64,000 nucleotides of DNA from Pseudomonas sp. Lineage in GTDB: Bacteria > Pseudomonadota > Gammaproteobacteria > Pseudomonadales > Pseudomonadaceae. The notes beneath the pieces are model-generated. The model saw only the letters and a list, made by a program, of their open reading frames with translations, searched no databases and had not been told where the DNA came from. The translations under genes and the position numbers were made by a program. The stretch covers positions 1-64,000 of the forward strand of contig NZ_PEKX01000008.1 in NCBI RefSeq assembly GCF_002796985.1, read 5' to 3'. Below, piece after piece: positions 1 through 7,947 of the stretch (position 1 is the stretch's first letter; each line of letters opens with the position of its first letter).

Positions 1-67
1 GCGCTTCGCGATTCGCGAAGGCGGCCGTACCGTTGGCGCCGGCGTGGTTGCCAAGATCTTCGAGTAA
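1..67 (+). CDS. tuf: Elongation factor Tu, C-terminal end (partial)
   Basis: The last 21 codons of an EF-Tu gene are read from base 2 to the TAA at 65-67; the start lies outside the window. The tail, ending AGVVAKIFE, matches the conserved end of EF-Tu domain III. EF-Tu carries aminoacyl-tRNA to the ribosome as a GTP complex. Its place before rpsJ is the usual str-S10 junction in Pseudomonas. Whether this is tufA or tufB cannot be decided from the fragment. Confidence 0.95.
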   Translation, partial: RFAIREGGRTVGAGVVAKIFE

Positions 68-84
68 TCGCTGATCTGCTCCAG

Positions 85-113
85 AAAAAGGGACCCTTCG
101 GGGTCCCTTTTTC
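85..113 (+). terminator. Intrinsic terminator after tuf
   Basis: A 12-bp perfect stem (AAAAAGGGACCC pairing with GGGTCCCTTTTT) with a TTCG tetraloop ends in a T run. It begins 17 bp after the tuf stop codon and separates tuf from the S10 operon promoter. Confidence 0.93.
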
Positions 114-130
114 GTTGAGTTGGTTAAATA

Positions 131-159
131 TTGACACCCCCCAGGCGCATCCGTACAAT
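131..159 (+). promoter_or_regulatory. Sigma-70 promoter of the S10 operon
   Basis: A consensus TTGACA (131-136) and TACAAT (154-159) are separated by exactly 17 bp, downstream of the tuf terminator and about 65 bp before rpsJ. Predicted transcription start is near 166. Confidence 0.85.
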
Positions 160-173
160 TGCGCCTCCTTTTA

Positions 174-192
174 ACGGGCGGAGTCCGTCCGT
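174..192 (+). promoter_or_regulatory. Hairpin in the S10 operon 5' UTR
   Basis: ACGGGCG (174-180) pairs with CGTCCGT (186-192) around a 5-nt loop, near the predicted 5' end of the message. In E. coli ribosomal protein L4 represses this operon through a long structured leader. This leader is only about 55 nt, so it cannot hold the full E. coli-type structure; a role for this hairpin is unproven. Confidence 0.4.
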
Positions 193-222
193 TGGGAATG
201 GCAACTTGGAGTCTGAGGTCAA

Positions 223-534
223 ATGCAAAATCAACAAATCCGTATTCGGTTGAAGGCTTTTGATCACCGCCTGATCGACCAATCTACCCAGGAAATCGTG
301 GAAACCGCGAAACGTACTGGCGCTCAGGTGCGTGGTCCGATTCCTCTGCCGACCCGCAAGGAACGTTACACCGTGCTGATTTCCCCGCACGTCAACAAGG
401 ACGCTCGTGACCAGTACGAAATTCGTACCCACAAGCGTGTTCTCGACATCGTTCAGCCGACCGACAAAACCGTCGACGCGCTGATGAAGCTCGACCTTGC
501 TGCTGGTGTCGAAGTGCAGATCAGCCTCGGCTAA
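223..534 (+). CDS. rpsJ: 30S ribosomal protein S10 / NusJ
   Basis: A 103-residue protein of exactly the family length, opening MQNQQIRIRLKAFDH and holding the conserved TRKERYTVL segment. S10 sits in the 30S head and also acts as NusE in antitermination with NusB, whose gene lies at the far end of this window. It is the first gene of the S10 operon and is preceded by a TGAGGT ribosome-binding site. An 82-bp spacer separates it from rplC. Confidence 0.99.
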   Translation: MQNQQIRIRLKAFDHRLIDQSTQEIVETAKRTGAQVRGPIPLPTRKERYTVLISPHVNKDARDQYEIRTHKRVLDIVQPTDKTVDALMKLDLAAGVEVQISLG

Positions 535-616
535 TGCCTTCGGCATTGGTCGTGTAACGCTCTGAAATGGGCGGCCATAGCGGGTGAAAGCCCCGTACAC
601 TAAAGAGGTTCTAAAG

Positions 617-1252
617 ATGACAATTGGTGTTGTCGGTCGTAAGTGCGGCATGACCCGCATCTTCACCGAAGATGGTGTCTCTATTCCGGTCACGGTCATT
701 GAGGTCGAGCCGAATCGCGTCACCCAGTTCAAAAACGAAGAGAGCGATGGCTATCGCGCTGTGCAGGTAACTGCTGGCGAGCGTCGTGCTTCTCGCGTGA
801 CCAAGGCGCAAGCCGGTCACTTTGCCAAGGCGAATGTCGCCGCCGGTCGCGGCGTGTGGGAATTCCGTCTGGGTGAAGAGGAGTTCAAGGCAGGCGATTC
901 CATCTCTGTCGATCTGTTCCAGGCAGGCCAGCTGGTAGACGTTACCGGTGAGTCCAAGGGTAAAGGCTTCGCCGGTACCATCAAGCGCTGGAACTTCCGT
1001 GGTCAAGATAACACCCACGGTAACTCCGTTTCCCACCGCGTCCCGGGTTCCATCGGCCAGTGCCAGACTCCTGGTCGAGTGTTCAAGGGCAAAAAAATGT
1101 CGGGCCACATGGGTGCTGAGCGTGTAACCGTTCAATCCCTTGAGGTCGTGCGTGTCGATGCAGAGCGCAATCTGCTGCTGGTCAAAGGTGCCGTTCCTGG
1201 CGCTACCGGTGGTGATGTGCTGGTGCGTCCGGCAGCCAAGGCTCGCGGTTAA
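617..1252 (+). CDS. rplC: 50S ribosomal protein L3
   Basis: A 211-residue early-assembly protein of the 50S subunit near the peptidyl transferase centre. The ATG at 617 gives the conserved start MTIGVVGRKCGMTRIF; an upstream in-frame ATG at 584 would add 11 unconserved residues and is rejected. The central loop with SIGQCQTPG carries the glutamine that PrmB methylates in E. coli. It is the second gene of the S10 operon. Confidence 0.99.
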   Translation: MTIGVVGRKCGMTRIFTEDGVSIPVTVIEVEPNRVTQFKNEESDGYRAVQVTAGERRASRVTKAQAGHFAKANVAAGRGVWEFRLGEEEFKAGDSISVDLFQAGQLVDVTGESKGKGFAGTIKRWNFRGQDNTHGNSVSHRVPGSIGQCQTPGRVFKGKKMSGHMGAERVTVQSLEVVRVDAERNLLLVKGAVPGATGGDVLVRPAAKARG

Positions 1253-1266
1253 GAGAGGAAGCTGAG

Positions 1267-1869
1267 ATGCAACTGAATGTAAATGGCGCTCAGGCGATCG
1301 AGGTTTCCGAGCGTACCTTTGGTAGCGAATTCAACGAGACCCTGGTTCACCAGGCAGTCGTCGCCTACATGGCTGGCGGCCGTCAAGGTACCAAGGCTCA
1401 GAAGACTCGTTCCGAAGTCTCCGGTGGTGGCAAGAAGCCGTGGCGTCAGAAGGGCACCGGTCGTGCTCGTGCTGGCACCATCCGTAGCCCCATCTGGCGT
1501 GGCGGTGGCGCGACTTTCGCTGCCAAGCCGCAGGACCACTCCCAGAAGCTCAACAAGAAGATGTACCGCGCAGCTCTGCGCTCCATCCTCTCTGAGCTGG
1601 TTCGTCTGGATCGTCTGGTTGTCGTTGCCGACTTCGCTGTCGATGCACCGAAGACCAAGGGTCTGGTCAGCAAACTGGAAGGCCTGGGCCTGAAAGATGT
1701 ACTGATCGTCACCGAAGGCGTCGATGAGAACCTGTACCTGGCAGCTCGCAACCTGGCCCACGTCGACGTACGTGATGTCCAGGCTTCCGATCCGGTCAGC
1801 CTCATCGCCTACGACAAGGTGCTGGTCACCGTGTCCGCCGTGAAGAAGTTCGAGGAGCTGCTGGCATGA
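1267..1869 (+). CDS. rplD: 50S ribosomal protein L4
   Basis: A 200-residue protein with the long basic extended loop of L4 (roughly residues 40-90, SGGGKKPWRQKGTGRAR), which lines the nascent peptide tunnel. In E. coli L4 is also the autogenous repressor of this operon. It ends in an ATGA overlap with rplW, suggesting translational coupling. Confidence 0.99.
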   Translation: MQLNVNGAQAIEVSERTFGSEFNETLVHQAVVAYMAGGRQGTKAQKTRSEVSGGGKKPWRQKGTGRARAGTIRSPIWRGGGATFAAKPQDHSQKLNKKMYRAALRSILSELVRLDRLVVVADFAVDAPKTKGLVSKLEGLGLKDVLIVTEGVDENLYLAARNLAHVDVRDVQASDPVSLIAYDKVLVTVSAVKKFEELLA

Positions 1870-2165
1870 ACCAGGAACGCGTATTCAAAGTGCTGCTGGG
1901 CCCGCATATCTCCGAGAAGGCCACTGGCCTGGCGGACGGCAACAGCCAATTCGTTTTCAAGGTTGCCACTGATGCAACCAAGCTGGAAATCAAGAAGGCC
2001 GTAGAAAGCCTGTTCGGCGTGAAAGTACGTCGCGTCACCACCCTGAATGTTCAGGGCAAGACCAAGCGTACCGTTCGCGGCCTGGGCAAGCGTAACGACT
2101 GGAAAAAAGCGTACATCGCTCTCCAGCCGGGCCAGGATCTCGATTTCGCAGCTGGCGCTGAGTAA
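1866..2165 (+). CDS. rplW: 50S ribosomal protein L23
   Basis: A 99-residue protein at the tunnel exit, where it serves as the docking site for trigger factor and SRP. The start MNQERVFKVLLGPHISEKAT is typical. Its ATG overlaps the rplD stop by 4 bases. Rare in-frame alternatives do not improve the fit. Confidence 0.99.
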   Translation: MNQERVFKVLLGPHISEKATGLADGNSQFVFKVATDATKLEIKKAVESLFGVKVRRVTTLNVQGKTKRTVRGLGKRNDWKKAYIALQPGQDLDFAAGAE

Positions 2166-2176
2166 AGGGGTGCATC

Positions 2177-2998
2177 ATGGCAATCGTTAAATGCAAACCG
2201 ACTTCCGCTGGTCGTCGTTTCGTCGTCAAGGTAGTGAACCAGGACCTGCACAAAGGTGCTCCGTTCGCTCCCCTGCTCGAGAAGAAGTCCAAGTCGGGCG
2301 GCCGTAACAACAACGGTCGCATCACCACCCGTCATATCGGTGGTGGTCACAAGCAGCACTATCGTCTGGTCGACTTCCGTCGCAACAAGGATGGCATTCC
2401 TGCCGTTGTTGAGCGCGTCGAATACGATCCGAACCGTACTGCTCACATCGCTCTGCTGAAATACGCGGACGGCGAGCGTCGTTACATCATCGCGCCCAAA
2501 GGCGTGGTGGCTGGTGATCAGCTGATCTCCGGTATTGGCGCTCCGATCAAAGCCGGCAACAACATGCCGCTGCGCAACATCCCGGTGGGTAGCACCATCC
2601 ACGGTATCGAACTGAAGCCTGGTAAAGGCGCTCAGATCGCTCGCTCCGCTGGTGCTTCGGCTCAGCTGGTTGCCCGTGAAGGTGCCTACGTGACCGTGCG
2701 TCTGCGCTCCGGCGAAATGCGCAAAGTGCTGGCTGACTGCCGTGCGACCCTGGGCGAAGTCTCGAACTCCGAGCACAGCCTGCGTTCGCTGGGTAAAGCT
2801 GGTGCCAAGCGCTGGCGTGGCGTTCGCCCGACCGTTCGTGGTGTTGCCATGAACCCGGTCGACCACCCGCATGGTGGTGGTGAAGGTCGTACCTCTGCTG
2901 GTCGTCATCCGGTATCGCCGTGGGGTCTTCAGACCAAGGGTAAGAAGACTCGCGCGAACAAGCGTACCGACAACATGATCGTCCGTCGCCGCAAGTAA
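2177..2998 (+). CDS. rplB: 50S ribosomal protein L2
   Basis: A 273-residue protein with the highly conserved C-terminal HPHGGGEGR segment, whose histidine lies near the peptidyl transferase centre and matters for subunit joining. The family length is 272-275. RBS AAAGGGG precedes the ATG. Confidence 0.99.
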   Translation: MAIVKCKPTSAGRRFVVKVVNQDLHKGAPFAPLLEKKSKSGGRNNNGRITTRHIGGGHKQHYRLVDFRRNKDGIPAVVERVEYDPNRTAHIALLKYADGERRYIIAPKGVVAGDQLISGIGAPIKAGNNMPLRNIPVGSTIHGIELKPGKGAQIARSAGASAQLVAREGAYVTVRLRSGEMRKVLADCRATLGEVSNSEHSLRSLGKAGAKRWRGVRPTVRGVAMNPVDHPHGGGEGRTSAGRHPVSPWGLQTKGKKTRANKRTDNMIVRRRK

Positions 2999-3014
2999 AT
3001 AGAGGGATACGACA

Positions 3015-3290
3015 GTGCCACGTTCTCTGAAAAAAGGTCCTTTTATCGATCTTCACCTGCTGAAGAAGATCGAAGTGGCGGTAGAAAAGAACGACCGCAA
3101 GCCGATCAAGACCTGGTCGCGCCGTTCTATGATCATGCCGCACATGGTTGGTCTGACCATCGCTGTCCACAACGGCCGTCTGCACGTGCCGGTTCTGGTC
3201 AACGAAGATATGGTCGGTCACAAACTCGGCGAGTTCGCTGCTACCCGCACTTATCGTGGGCACGCTGCGGACAAGAAAGCCAAGCGTTAA
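3015..3290 (+). CDS. rpsS: 30S ribosomal protein S19
   Basis: A 91-residue protein of the 30S head that contacts the A-site region and forms inter-subunit bridges. Translation starts at GTG (3015), giving PRSLKKGPFIDLHLL after the initiator, the invariant S19 opening. No ATG is available upstream in frame, so the GTG start is secure. Confidence 0.99.
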   Translation: MPRSLKKGPFIDLHLLKKIEVAVEKNDRKPIKTWSRRSMIMPHMVGLTIAVHNGRLHVPVLVNEDMVGHKLGEFAATRTYRGHAADKKAKR

Positions 3291-3302
3291 GGGGTAAGGA
3301 AG

Positions 3303-3635
3303 ATGGAAGTAGCCGCTAAGCTCTCGGGCGCTCGTATCTCCGCCCAGAAAGCCCGCTTGGTCGCCGACCAGATTCGCGGGAAGAAGGTGGGCGACGCGCT
3401 CAACCTCCTGGCTTTCAGCAACAAGAAAGCCGCCGAGATCATGAAGAAAGTGCTGGAGTCGGCCGTGGCCAACGCCGAGCACAACGAAGGCGCCGATGTG
3501 GATGACCTCAAAGTCTCCACCGTCTTCGTCAACGAAGGTCGTTCGCTCAAGCGCATCATGCCGCGTGCCAAAGGCCGTGCTGATCGCATCGTCAAGCGGT
3601 CTTGCCATATCACTGTCAAGGTTGCGGACAAGTAA
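3303..3635 (+). CDS. rplV: 50S ribosomal protein L22
   Basis: A 110-residue protein with the extended beta-hairpin (PRAKGRADRIVKR near residues 88-101) that lines the exit tunnel and is a known site of macrolide resistance changes. Here the hairpin is standard. It lies 13 bp after rpsS in the S10 operon. Confidence 0.99.
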   Translation: MEVAAKLSGARISAQKARLVADQIRGKKVGDALNLLAFSNKKAAEIMKKVLESAVANAEHNEGADVDDLKVSTVFVNEGRSLKRIMPRAKGRADRIVKRSCHITVKVADK

Positions 3636-3648
3636 CGGAGTCGATCAG

Positions 3649-4335
3649 ATGGGTCAGAAAGTACATCCCAATGGCATCCGCCTGGGTATCGTCAAGGAGC
3701 ACACCTCCGTTTGGTACGCAGATAAGCGCACTTACGCCGATTATCTGTTCGCCGACCTGAAGGTACGTGAGTATCTCCAAGACAAACTAAAAAGCGCGTC
3801 CGTCAGCCGTATCGACATCCATCGTCCGGCTCAGACTGCACGTATCACCATCCACACCGCTCGTCCCGGCATCGTGATCGGCAAGAAAGGTGAAGATGTT
3901 GAGAAGCTGCGTCAGGACCTGACCAAGCAAATGGGTGTGCCTGTGCACATCAACATCGAAGAGATCCGCAAGCCGGAGCTCGACGGTATGCTGGTTGCGC
4001 AAAGCGTAGCTCAGCAGCTGGAGCGTCGCGTTATGTTCCGTCGCGCCATGAAGCGCGCTGTACAGAACGCCATGCGCATTGGTGCCAAGGGCATCAAGAT
4101 CCAGGTAAGCGGTCGTCTGGGCGGCGCTGAAATCGCTCGTACCGAGTGGTATCGCGAAGGTCGTGTGCCCCTGCACACCCTGCGTGCCGACATCGACTAT
4201 GCAACCTACGAAGCGCACACCACCTACGGTGTGATCGGTGTGAAGGTTTGGATCTTCAAAGGCGAGGTCATTGGTGGCCGCCAGGAAGAGCTGAAGCCGG
4301 TAGCGCCCGCGCCTCGTAAAAAAGCTGCTAAGTAA
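3649..4335 (+). CDS. rpsC: 30S ribosomal protein S3
   Basis: A 228-residue protein at the mRNA entry channel with helicase-like function. The KH-domain GxxG loop is GKKG at residues 78-81. The ATG at 3649 gives [13 protein letters not shown], the invariant start; the open frame extends upstream into rplV but that part is not conserved. The lysine-rich tail is normal for pseudomonads. Confidence 0.99.
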
Positions 4336-4346
4336 GGAGTACGCAA

Positions 4347-4760
4347 ATGCTGCAACCCAAGCGTACGAAGTTCCGCAAGCAAATGACCGGTCACAACCGT
4401 GGCCTGGCTCATCGCGGTTCTAAAGTCAGCTTCGGCGAGTATGCCCTCAAGGCAACCAGCCGTGGCCGTCTCACCGCACGTCAGATCGAGTCCGCGCGTC
4501 GTGCGCTGACCCGTCACGTAAAACGTGGTGGCAAGATCTGGATTCGTGTATTCCCCGACAAGCCTGTTACCAAAAAGCCCCTGGAAGTACGTATGGGTAA
4601 AGGTAAGGGCGGCGTCGAGTACTGGGTAGCCCAGATTCAACCGGGCAAGGTCCTGTACGAGATCGAGGGTGTATCCGAAGAGCTGGCGCGTGAGGCATTC
4701 GCCCTGGCCGCTGCAAAGCTGCCGCTCGCCACCTCCTTTGTTAAGCGGACGGTGATGTGA
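4347..4760 (+). CDS. rplP: 50S ribosomal protein L16
   Basis: A 137-residue protein that helps place the A-site tRNA acceptor end. The opening [19 protein letters not shown] and the central [13 protein letters not shown] are diagnostic. Its TGA stop overlaps the start of rpmC. Confidence 0.99.
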
Positions 4761-4951
4761 TGAAAGCGAATGAACTTCGTGAAAAATCCGTTGAGCAGCT
4801 GAACGAGCAACTGCTCGGCCTGCTGCGCGATCAGTTCAATCTGCGCATGCAGAAGGCAACTGGCCAGTTGGGGCAGTCTCACCTGCTCTCGCAGGTTAAG
4901 CGCGACATCGCTCGCGTGAAAACTGTGCTCAACCAGCAAGCAGGTAAGTAA
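4760..4951 (+). CDS. rpmC: 50S ribosomal protein L29
   Basis: A 63-residue helical protein next to L23 at the tunnel exit. The ATG at 4760 shares its A with the rplP stop (TGATG), favouring coupled translation. A GTG one codon earlier (4757) is possible but the conserved start is [10 protein letters not shown]. Confidence 0.98.
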
Positions 4952-4953
4952 TC

Positions 4954-5220
4954 ATGGCTGAAGCCGAGAAAACCGTCCGTACGCTGACTGGCCGTGTCGT
5001 CAGCGACAAGATGGACAAGACCGTCACCGTTCTGATCGAGCGCCGCGTTAAGCACCCGATCTACGGCAAATACGTGAAGCGTTCGACCAAACTGCACGCC
5101 CACGACGAAACCAACCAGTGCCGCATTGGTGACCTGGTCACCATTCGCGAAACACGTCCGCTGGCCAAGACCAAGGCCTGGACCCTGGTTGACGTCGTCG
5201 AGCGCGCGGTTGAAGTCTAA
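4954..5220 (+). CDS. rpsQ: 30S ribosomal protein S17
   Basis: An 88-residue OB-fold primary binding protein of the 30S body. The conserved segment GRVVSDKMDKTVTVLIERR is present near residues 14-32. It is the last gene of the S10 operon proper, two bases after rpmC. Confidence 0.99.
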   Translation: MAEAEKTVRTLTGRVVSDKMDKTVTVLIERRVKHPIYGKYVKRSTKLHAHDETNQCRIGDLVTIRETRPLAKTKAWTLVDVVERAVEV

Positions 5221-5236
5221 GGGTCGGAGATAGAAG

Positions 5237-5605
5237 ATGATTCAGACTCAATCCATGCTCGAAGTCGCTGATAACAGCGGCGCGCGTCGCGTAATGTGCA
5301 TCAAGGTGCTCGGCGGTTCCCACCGCCGCTACGCCGGCATTGGCGACATCATCAAGGTCACCGTCAAGGAAGCGATTCCGCGCGGCAAGGTGAAGAAGGG
5401 CCAGGTGATGACTGCCGTGGTCGTTCGTACCAAGCACGGCGTACGTCGTACCGACGGTTCCATCATTCGCTTCGACGGCAACGCCGCCGTCCTGCTGAAC
5501 AACAAGCAGGAGCCGATCGGCACCCGTATCTTTGGGCCGGTGACTCGTGAACTTCGTACTGAGAAGTTCATGAAGATCGTCTCCCTTGCCCCAGAAGTGC
5601 TGTAA
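5237..5605 (+). CDS. rplN: 50S ribosomal protein L14
   Basis: A 122-residue beta-barrel protein that forms inter-subunit bridges and binds the silencing factor RsfS. It opens MIQTQSMLEVADNSGARR, the signature of the family. It is the first gene of the classical spc operon, but only 16 bp follow rpsQ, so S10 and spc are probably one transcript here. Confidence 0.99.
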   Translation: MIQTQSMLEVADNSGARRVMCIKVLGGSHRRYAGIGDIIKVTVKEAIPRGKVKKGQVMTAVVVRTKHGVRRTDGSIIRFDGNAAVLLNNKQEPIGTRIFGPVTRELRTEKFMKIVSLAPEVL

Positions 5606-5617
5606 GGAGTAGCCGTC

Positions 5618-5932
5618 ATGCAAAAAATTCGTCGTGACGACGAAATCATCGTCATTGCCGGCAAGGACAAGGGCAAGCGTGGCAAGGTGCTGAAGGTTCT
5701 GGCTGATGACCGTCTGGTCGTTGGCGGTGTGAACCTCGTCAAGCGCCACACCAAACCCAACCCCATGCTCAACCAGCAAGGCGGGATCGTCGAGAAGGAG
5801 GCGCCTCTGCACGTCTCCAACGTCGCCATCTTCAATGCTGAAACCAACAAGGCTGACCGCGTTGGCTTCAAGGTCGAAGACGGTAAGAAGATTCGTGTCT
5901 TCAAGTCGACCCAGAAACCGGTTCAGGCTTGA
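5618..5932 (+). CDS. rplX: 50S ribosomal protein L24
   Basis: A 104-residue assembly initiator with an N-terminal KOW motif (DDEIIVIAGKDKGKRGKV, residues 6-23). Spacing of 12 bp after rplN and 19 bp before rplE is normal for the spc operon. Confidence 0.99.
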   Translation: MQKIRRDDEIIVIAGKDKGKRGKVLKVLADDRLVVGGVNLVKRHTKPNPMLNQQGGIVEKEAPLHVSNVAIFNAETNKADRVGFKVEDGKKIRVFKSTQKPVQA

Positions 5933-5951
5933 GGGAGCTAGGTAGATCACC

Positions 5952-6491
5952 ATGGCACGATTGAAAGAAATTTATCGGAAGGAAATCGCCCCCAAACTGA
6001 AGCAAGAGCTTCAGCTGGGCAACGTGATGGAAGTTCCGCGCGTTACCAAAATCACCCTGAACATGGGTCTTGGCGAAGCTGTCGGCGACAAGAAAGTCAT
6101 CGAGAGCGCCGTAGCTGATCTGGAAAAGATCGCGGGTCAGAAGCCGATCGTGACTTACGCTCGTAAGTCCATCGCCGGTTTCAAGATTCGTGAAGGCTGG
6201 CCGATCGGCGTGAAAGTCACCTTGCGTGGCGATCGCATGTACGAGTTCCTGGACCGTCTGCTGTCGATCTCCCTGCCGCGCGTACGTGACTTCCGCGGTC
6301 TGAATGCCAAGTCCTTCGACGGCCGTGGCAACTACAGCATGGGCGTCAAAGAGCAGATCATCTTCCCGGAAATCGATTACGACAAGATCGATGCCCTCCG
6401 CGGTATGGATATCACTCTGACCACTACCGCGCGTTCGGATGATGAGGGTCGTGCACTGCTGCGCGCCTTCAAATTCCCGTTCCGCAACTGA
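5952..6491 (+). CDS. rplE: 50S ribosomal protein L5
   Basis: A 179-residue protein of the central protuberance that binds 5S rRNA. Typical elements are KITLNMGLGEAV and the C-terminal RGMDITLTTTARSDDEGRALL. In E. coli the S8 repressor binds the spc message at the start of this gene; I did not verify an equivalent fold here. Confidence 0.99.
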   Translation: MARLKEIYRKEIAPKLKQELQLGNVMEVPRVTKITLNMGLGEAVGDKKVIESAVADLEKIAGQKPIVTYARKSIAGFKIREGWPIGVKVTLRGDRMYEFLDRLLSISLPRVRDFRGLNAKSFDGRGNYSMGVKEQIIFPEIDYDKIDALRGMDITLTTTARSDDEGRALLRAFKFPFRN

Positions 6492-6504
6492 TTGGAGTAG
6501 GACC

Positions 6505-6810
6505 ATGGCTAAAGAGAGCATGAAGAACCGTGAGCTGAAGCGTCAGCGCACGGTAGCCAAGTACGCCAAAAAGCGTGCCGAGCTGAAAGCGATCATCGTG
6601 AATCCGAGCACCACTGCGGAAGATCGTTGGAACGCCCAGGTCGCCCTGCAGAAGCAACCGCGTGACGCGAGCGCCAGCCGCCTGCGTAACCGTTGCCGTC
6701 TGACTGGTCGTCCGCACGGTTACTACCGCAAGTTCGGCCTGAGCCGTAACAAGCTGCGTGAAGCAGCAATGCGCGGTGACGTACCGGGCCTGGTGAAAGC
6801 CAGCTGGTAA
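6505..6810 (+). CDS. rpsN: 30S ribosomal protein S14, zinc-independent form
   Basis: A 101-residue S14 of the long type without CxxC pairs (RCRLTGRPHGYYRKFGLSR near residues 64-82), so it does not need zinc. The ATG at 6505 gives MAKESMKNRELKR; the longer frame from 6439 is a read-in from rplE. It is followed by an unusual 189-bp gap before rpsH. Confidence 0.99.
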   Translation: MAKESMKNRELKRQRTVAKYAKKRAELKAIIVNPSTTAEDRWNAQVALQKQPRDASASRLRNRCRLTGRPHGYYRKFGLSRNKLREAAMRGDVPGLVKASW

Positions 6811-6812
6811 GT

Positions 6813-6851
6813 GCTAAGCGGAGTCGGCAACGGCTCCGTTGATCGCTTAGC
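6813..6851 (+). promoter_or_regulatory. Two-level stem-loop downstream of rpsN
   Basis: GCTAAGCG (6813-6820) pairs perfectly with CGCTTAGC (6844-6851), and inside it CGGAG pairs with CTCCG. The structure starts two bases after the rpsN stop codon and immediately precedes the terminator-like hairpin. It could protect the upstream mRNA 3' end or bind a regulatory protein; neither is known. Confidence 0.6.
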
Positions 6852-6855
6852 GAAG

Positions 6856-6886
6856 CAAGCCCCCTTGTGGGGCTTGATTCGTTTTT
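6856..6886 (+). terminator. Terminator-like hairpin between rpsN and rpsH
   Basis: CAAGCCCC pairs with GGGGCTTG (6856-6876) around a 5-nt loop. A T5 run follows at 6882-6886, seven bases after the stem (ATTCG between), so it is an imperfect intrinsic terminator that may be leaky. Confidence 0.6.
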
Positions 6887-6902
6887 GAGCGATCTTTAGA
6901 AT
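6874..6902 (+). promoter_or_regulatory. Promoter for rpsH and following genes
   Basis: TTGATT (6874-6879) and TAGAAT (6897-6902) are 17 bp apart, about 98 bp before rpsH. The -35 element overlaps the 3' arm of the preceding hairpin. The same arrangement recurs before rpsM. Confidence 0.7.
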
Positions 6903-6999
6903 ACCCGGCTCCCCCGAGCACGGGTTTTAGTTCGCCTGGTGTTGTGAGGGCGAGTTGTGAAGTTGAAGGCTTATCTTTTGTATCAGGAGCATTAAGCCC

Positions 7000-7392
7000 A
7001 TGAGTATGCAGGACCCGTTAGCAGACATGCTAACTCGCATCCGTAATGCCCAGATGGCTGAGAAGACCGTCGTGAGCATGCCGTCTTCCAAGCTGAAAGC
7101 GGCAGTCGCCAAAGTCCTCAAGGACGAAGGCTACATTGCGGATTTCCAAGTCACCGCCGAGGCCAAGCCTCTGCTGTCGATCGAGCTGAAGTACTTCGAA
7201 GGCAAGCCTGTCATCGAGGAAGTGAAGCGAATCAGCCGTCCTGGCCTGCGCCAGTACAAATCCGTAGACCAGCTGCCGAAAGTTCGTGGCGGCCTGGGCG
7301 TTTCGATTGTCTCCACCAACAAAGGTGTGATGACTGATCGTGCTGCCCGTGCCGCTGGCGTCGGTGGCGAAGTGCTCTGCACTGTGTTCTAA
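7000..7392 (+). CDS. rpsH: 30S ribosomal protein S8
   Basis: A 130-residue primary rRNA-binding protein of the 30S platform; in E. coli it is the autogenous repressor of spc. The start MSMQDPLADMLTRIRNAQ is the family opening, and the RBS AGGAG is at 6986-6990. It follows a 189-bp gap with its own promoter. Confidence 0.99.
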   Translation: MSMQDPLADMLTRIRNAQMAEKTVVSMPSSKLKAAVAKVLKDEGYIADFQVTAEAKPLLSIELKYFEGKPVIEEVKRISRPGLRQYKSVDQLPKVRGGLGVSIVSTNKGVMTDRAARAAGVGGEVLCTVF

Positions 7393-7403
7393 GGGGAATC
7401 AGC

Positions 7404-7937
7404 ATGTCTCGCGTTGCTAAGAACCCCGTCATTCTGCCCGCTGGCGTTGAAATCAAGCTGGCTGGTCAGGAACTTTCGATCAAGGGTGCCAAGGGCGCTC
7501 TCGAGCTGAAAGTACATCCGTCCGTCGAAGTCATTCAGGACAACGGTGAGCTGCGTTTCGCTGCGCGTAACGGCGATCAGCAGACCCGTGCCATGGCCGG
7601 TACCACCCGTGCTCTGGTCAACAACATGGTGATCGGCGTCAGCCAAGGCTTCGAGCGCAAGCTCCAGCTGGTTGGTGTTGGTTACAAGGCGCAGGCCAAA
7701 GGCCAAGTGCTGTCCCTGGCTCTCGGCTTCTCCCACCCGGTTGATTACGAACTGCCTGCCGGCATCGTCGCGGAAACCCCCAGCCAGACCGACATCCTGA
7801 TCAAGGGTATCGACAAGCAGCTGGTCGGCCAGGTCGCCGCGGAAATCCGCGACTTCCGTCCGCCGGAGCCGTACAAAGGCAAGGGCGTGCGTTACGCCGA
7901 CGAAGTCGTCCTTCGTAAAGAAGCCAAGAAGAAGTAG
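7404..7937 (+). CDS. rplF: 50S ribosomal protein L6
   Basis: A 177-residue protein with two similar domains that binds near the sarcin-ricin loop. MSRVAKNPVILPAGVEI and the C-terminal KGKGVRYADEVVLRKE are typical. It lies 11 bp after rpsH. Confidence 0.99.
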   Translation: MSRVAKNPVILPAGVEIKLAGQELSIKGAKGALELKVHPSVEVIQDNGELRFAARNGDQQTRAMAGTTRALVNNMVIGVSQGFERKLQLVGVGYKAQAKGQVLSLALGFSHPVDYELPAGIVAETPSQTDILIKGIDKQLVGQVAAEIRDFRPPEPYKGKGVRYADEVVLRKEAKKK

Positions 7938-7947
7938 GGCATAGCAA

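Noticed and set aside
174..192. Relation of the S10 leader hairpin to repeat family B (both contain GCGGAGTCCGTCC-like sequence)
   Set aside because: Only a short core is shared; the flanking GTAGGAGC arms are missing, so it is not a repeat copy.
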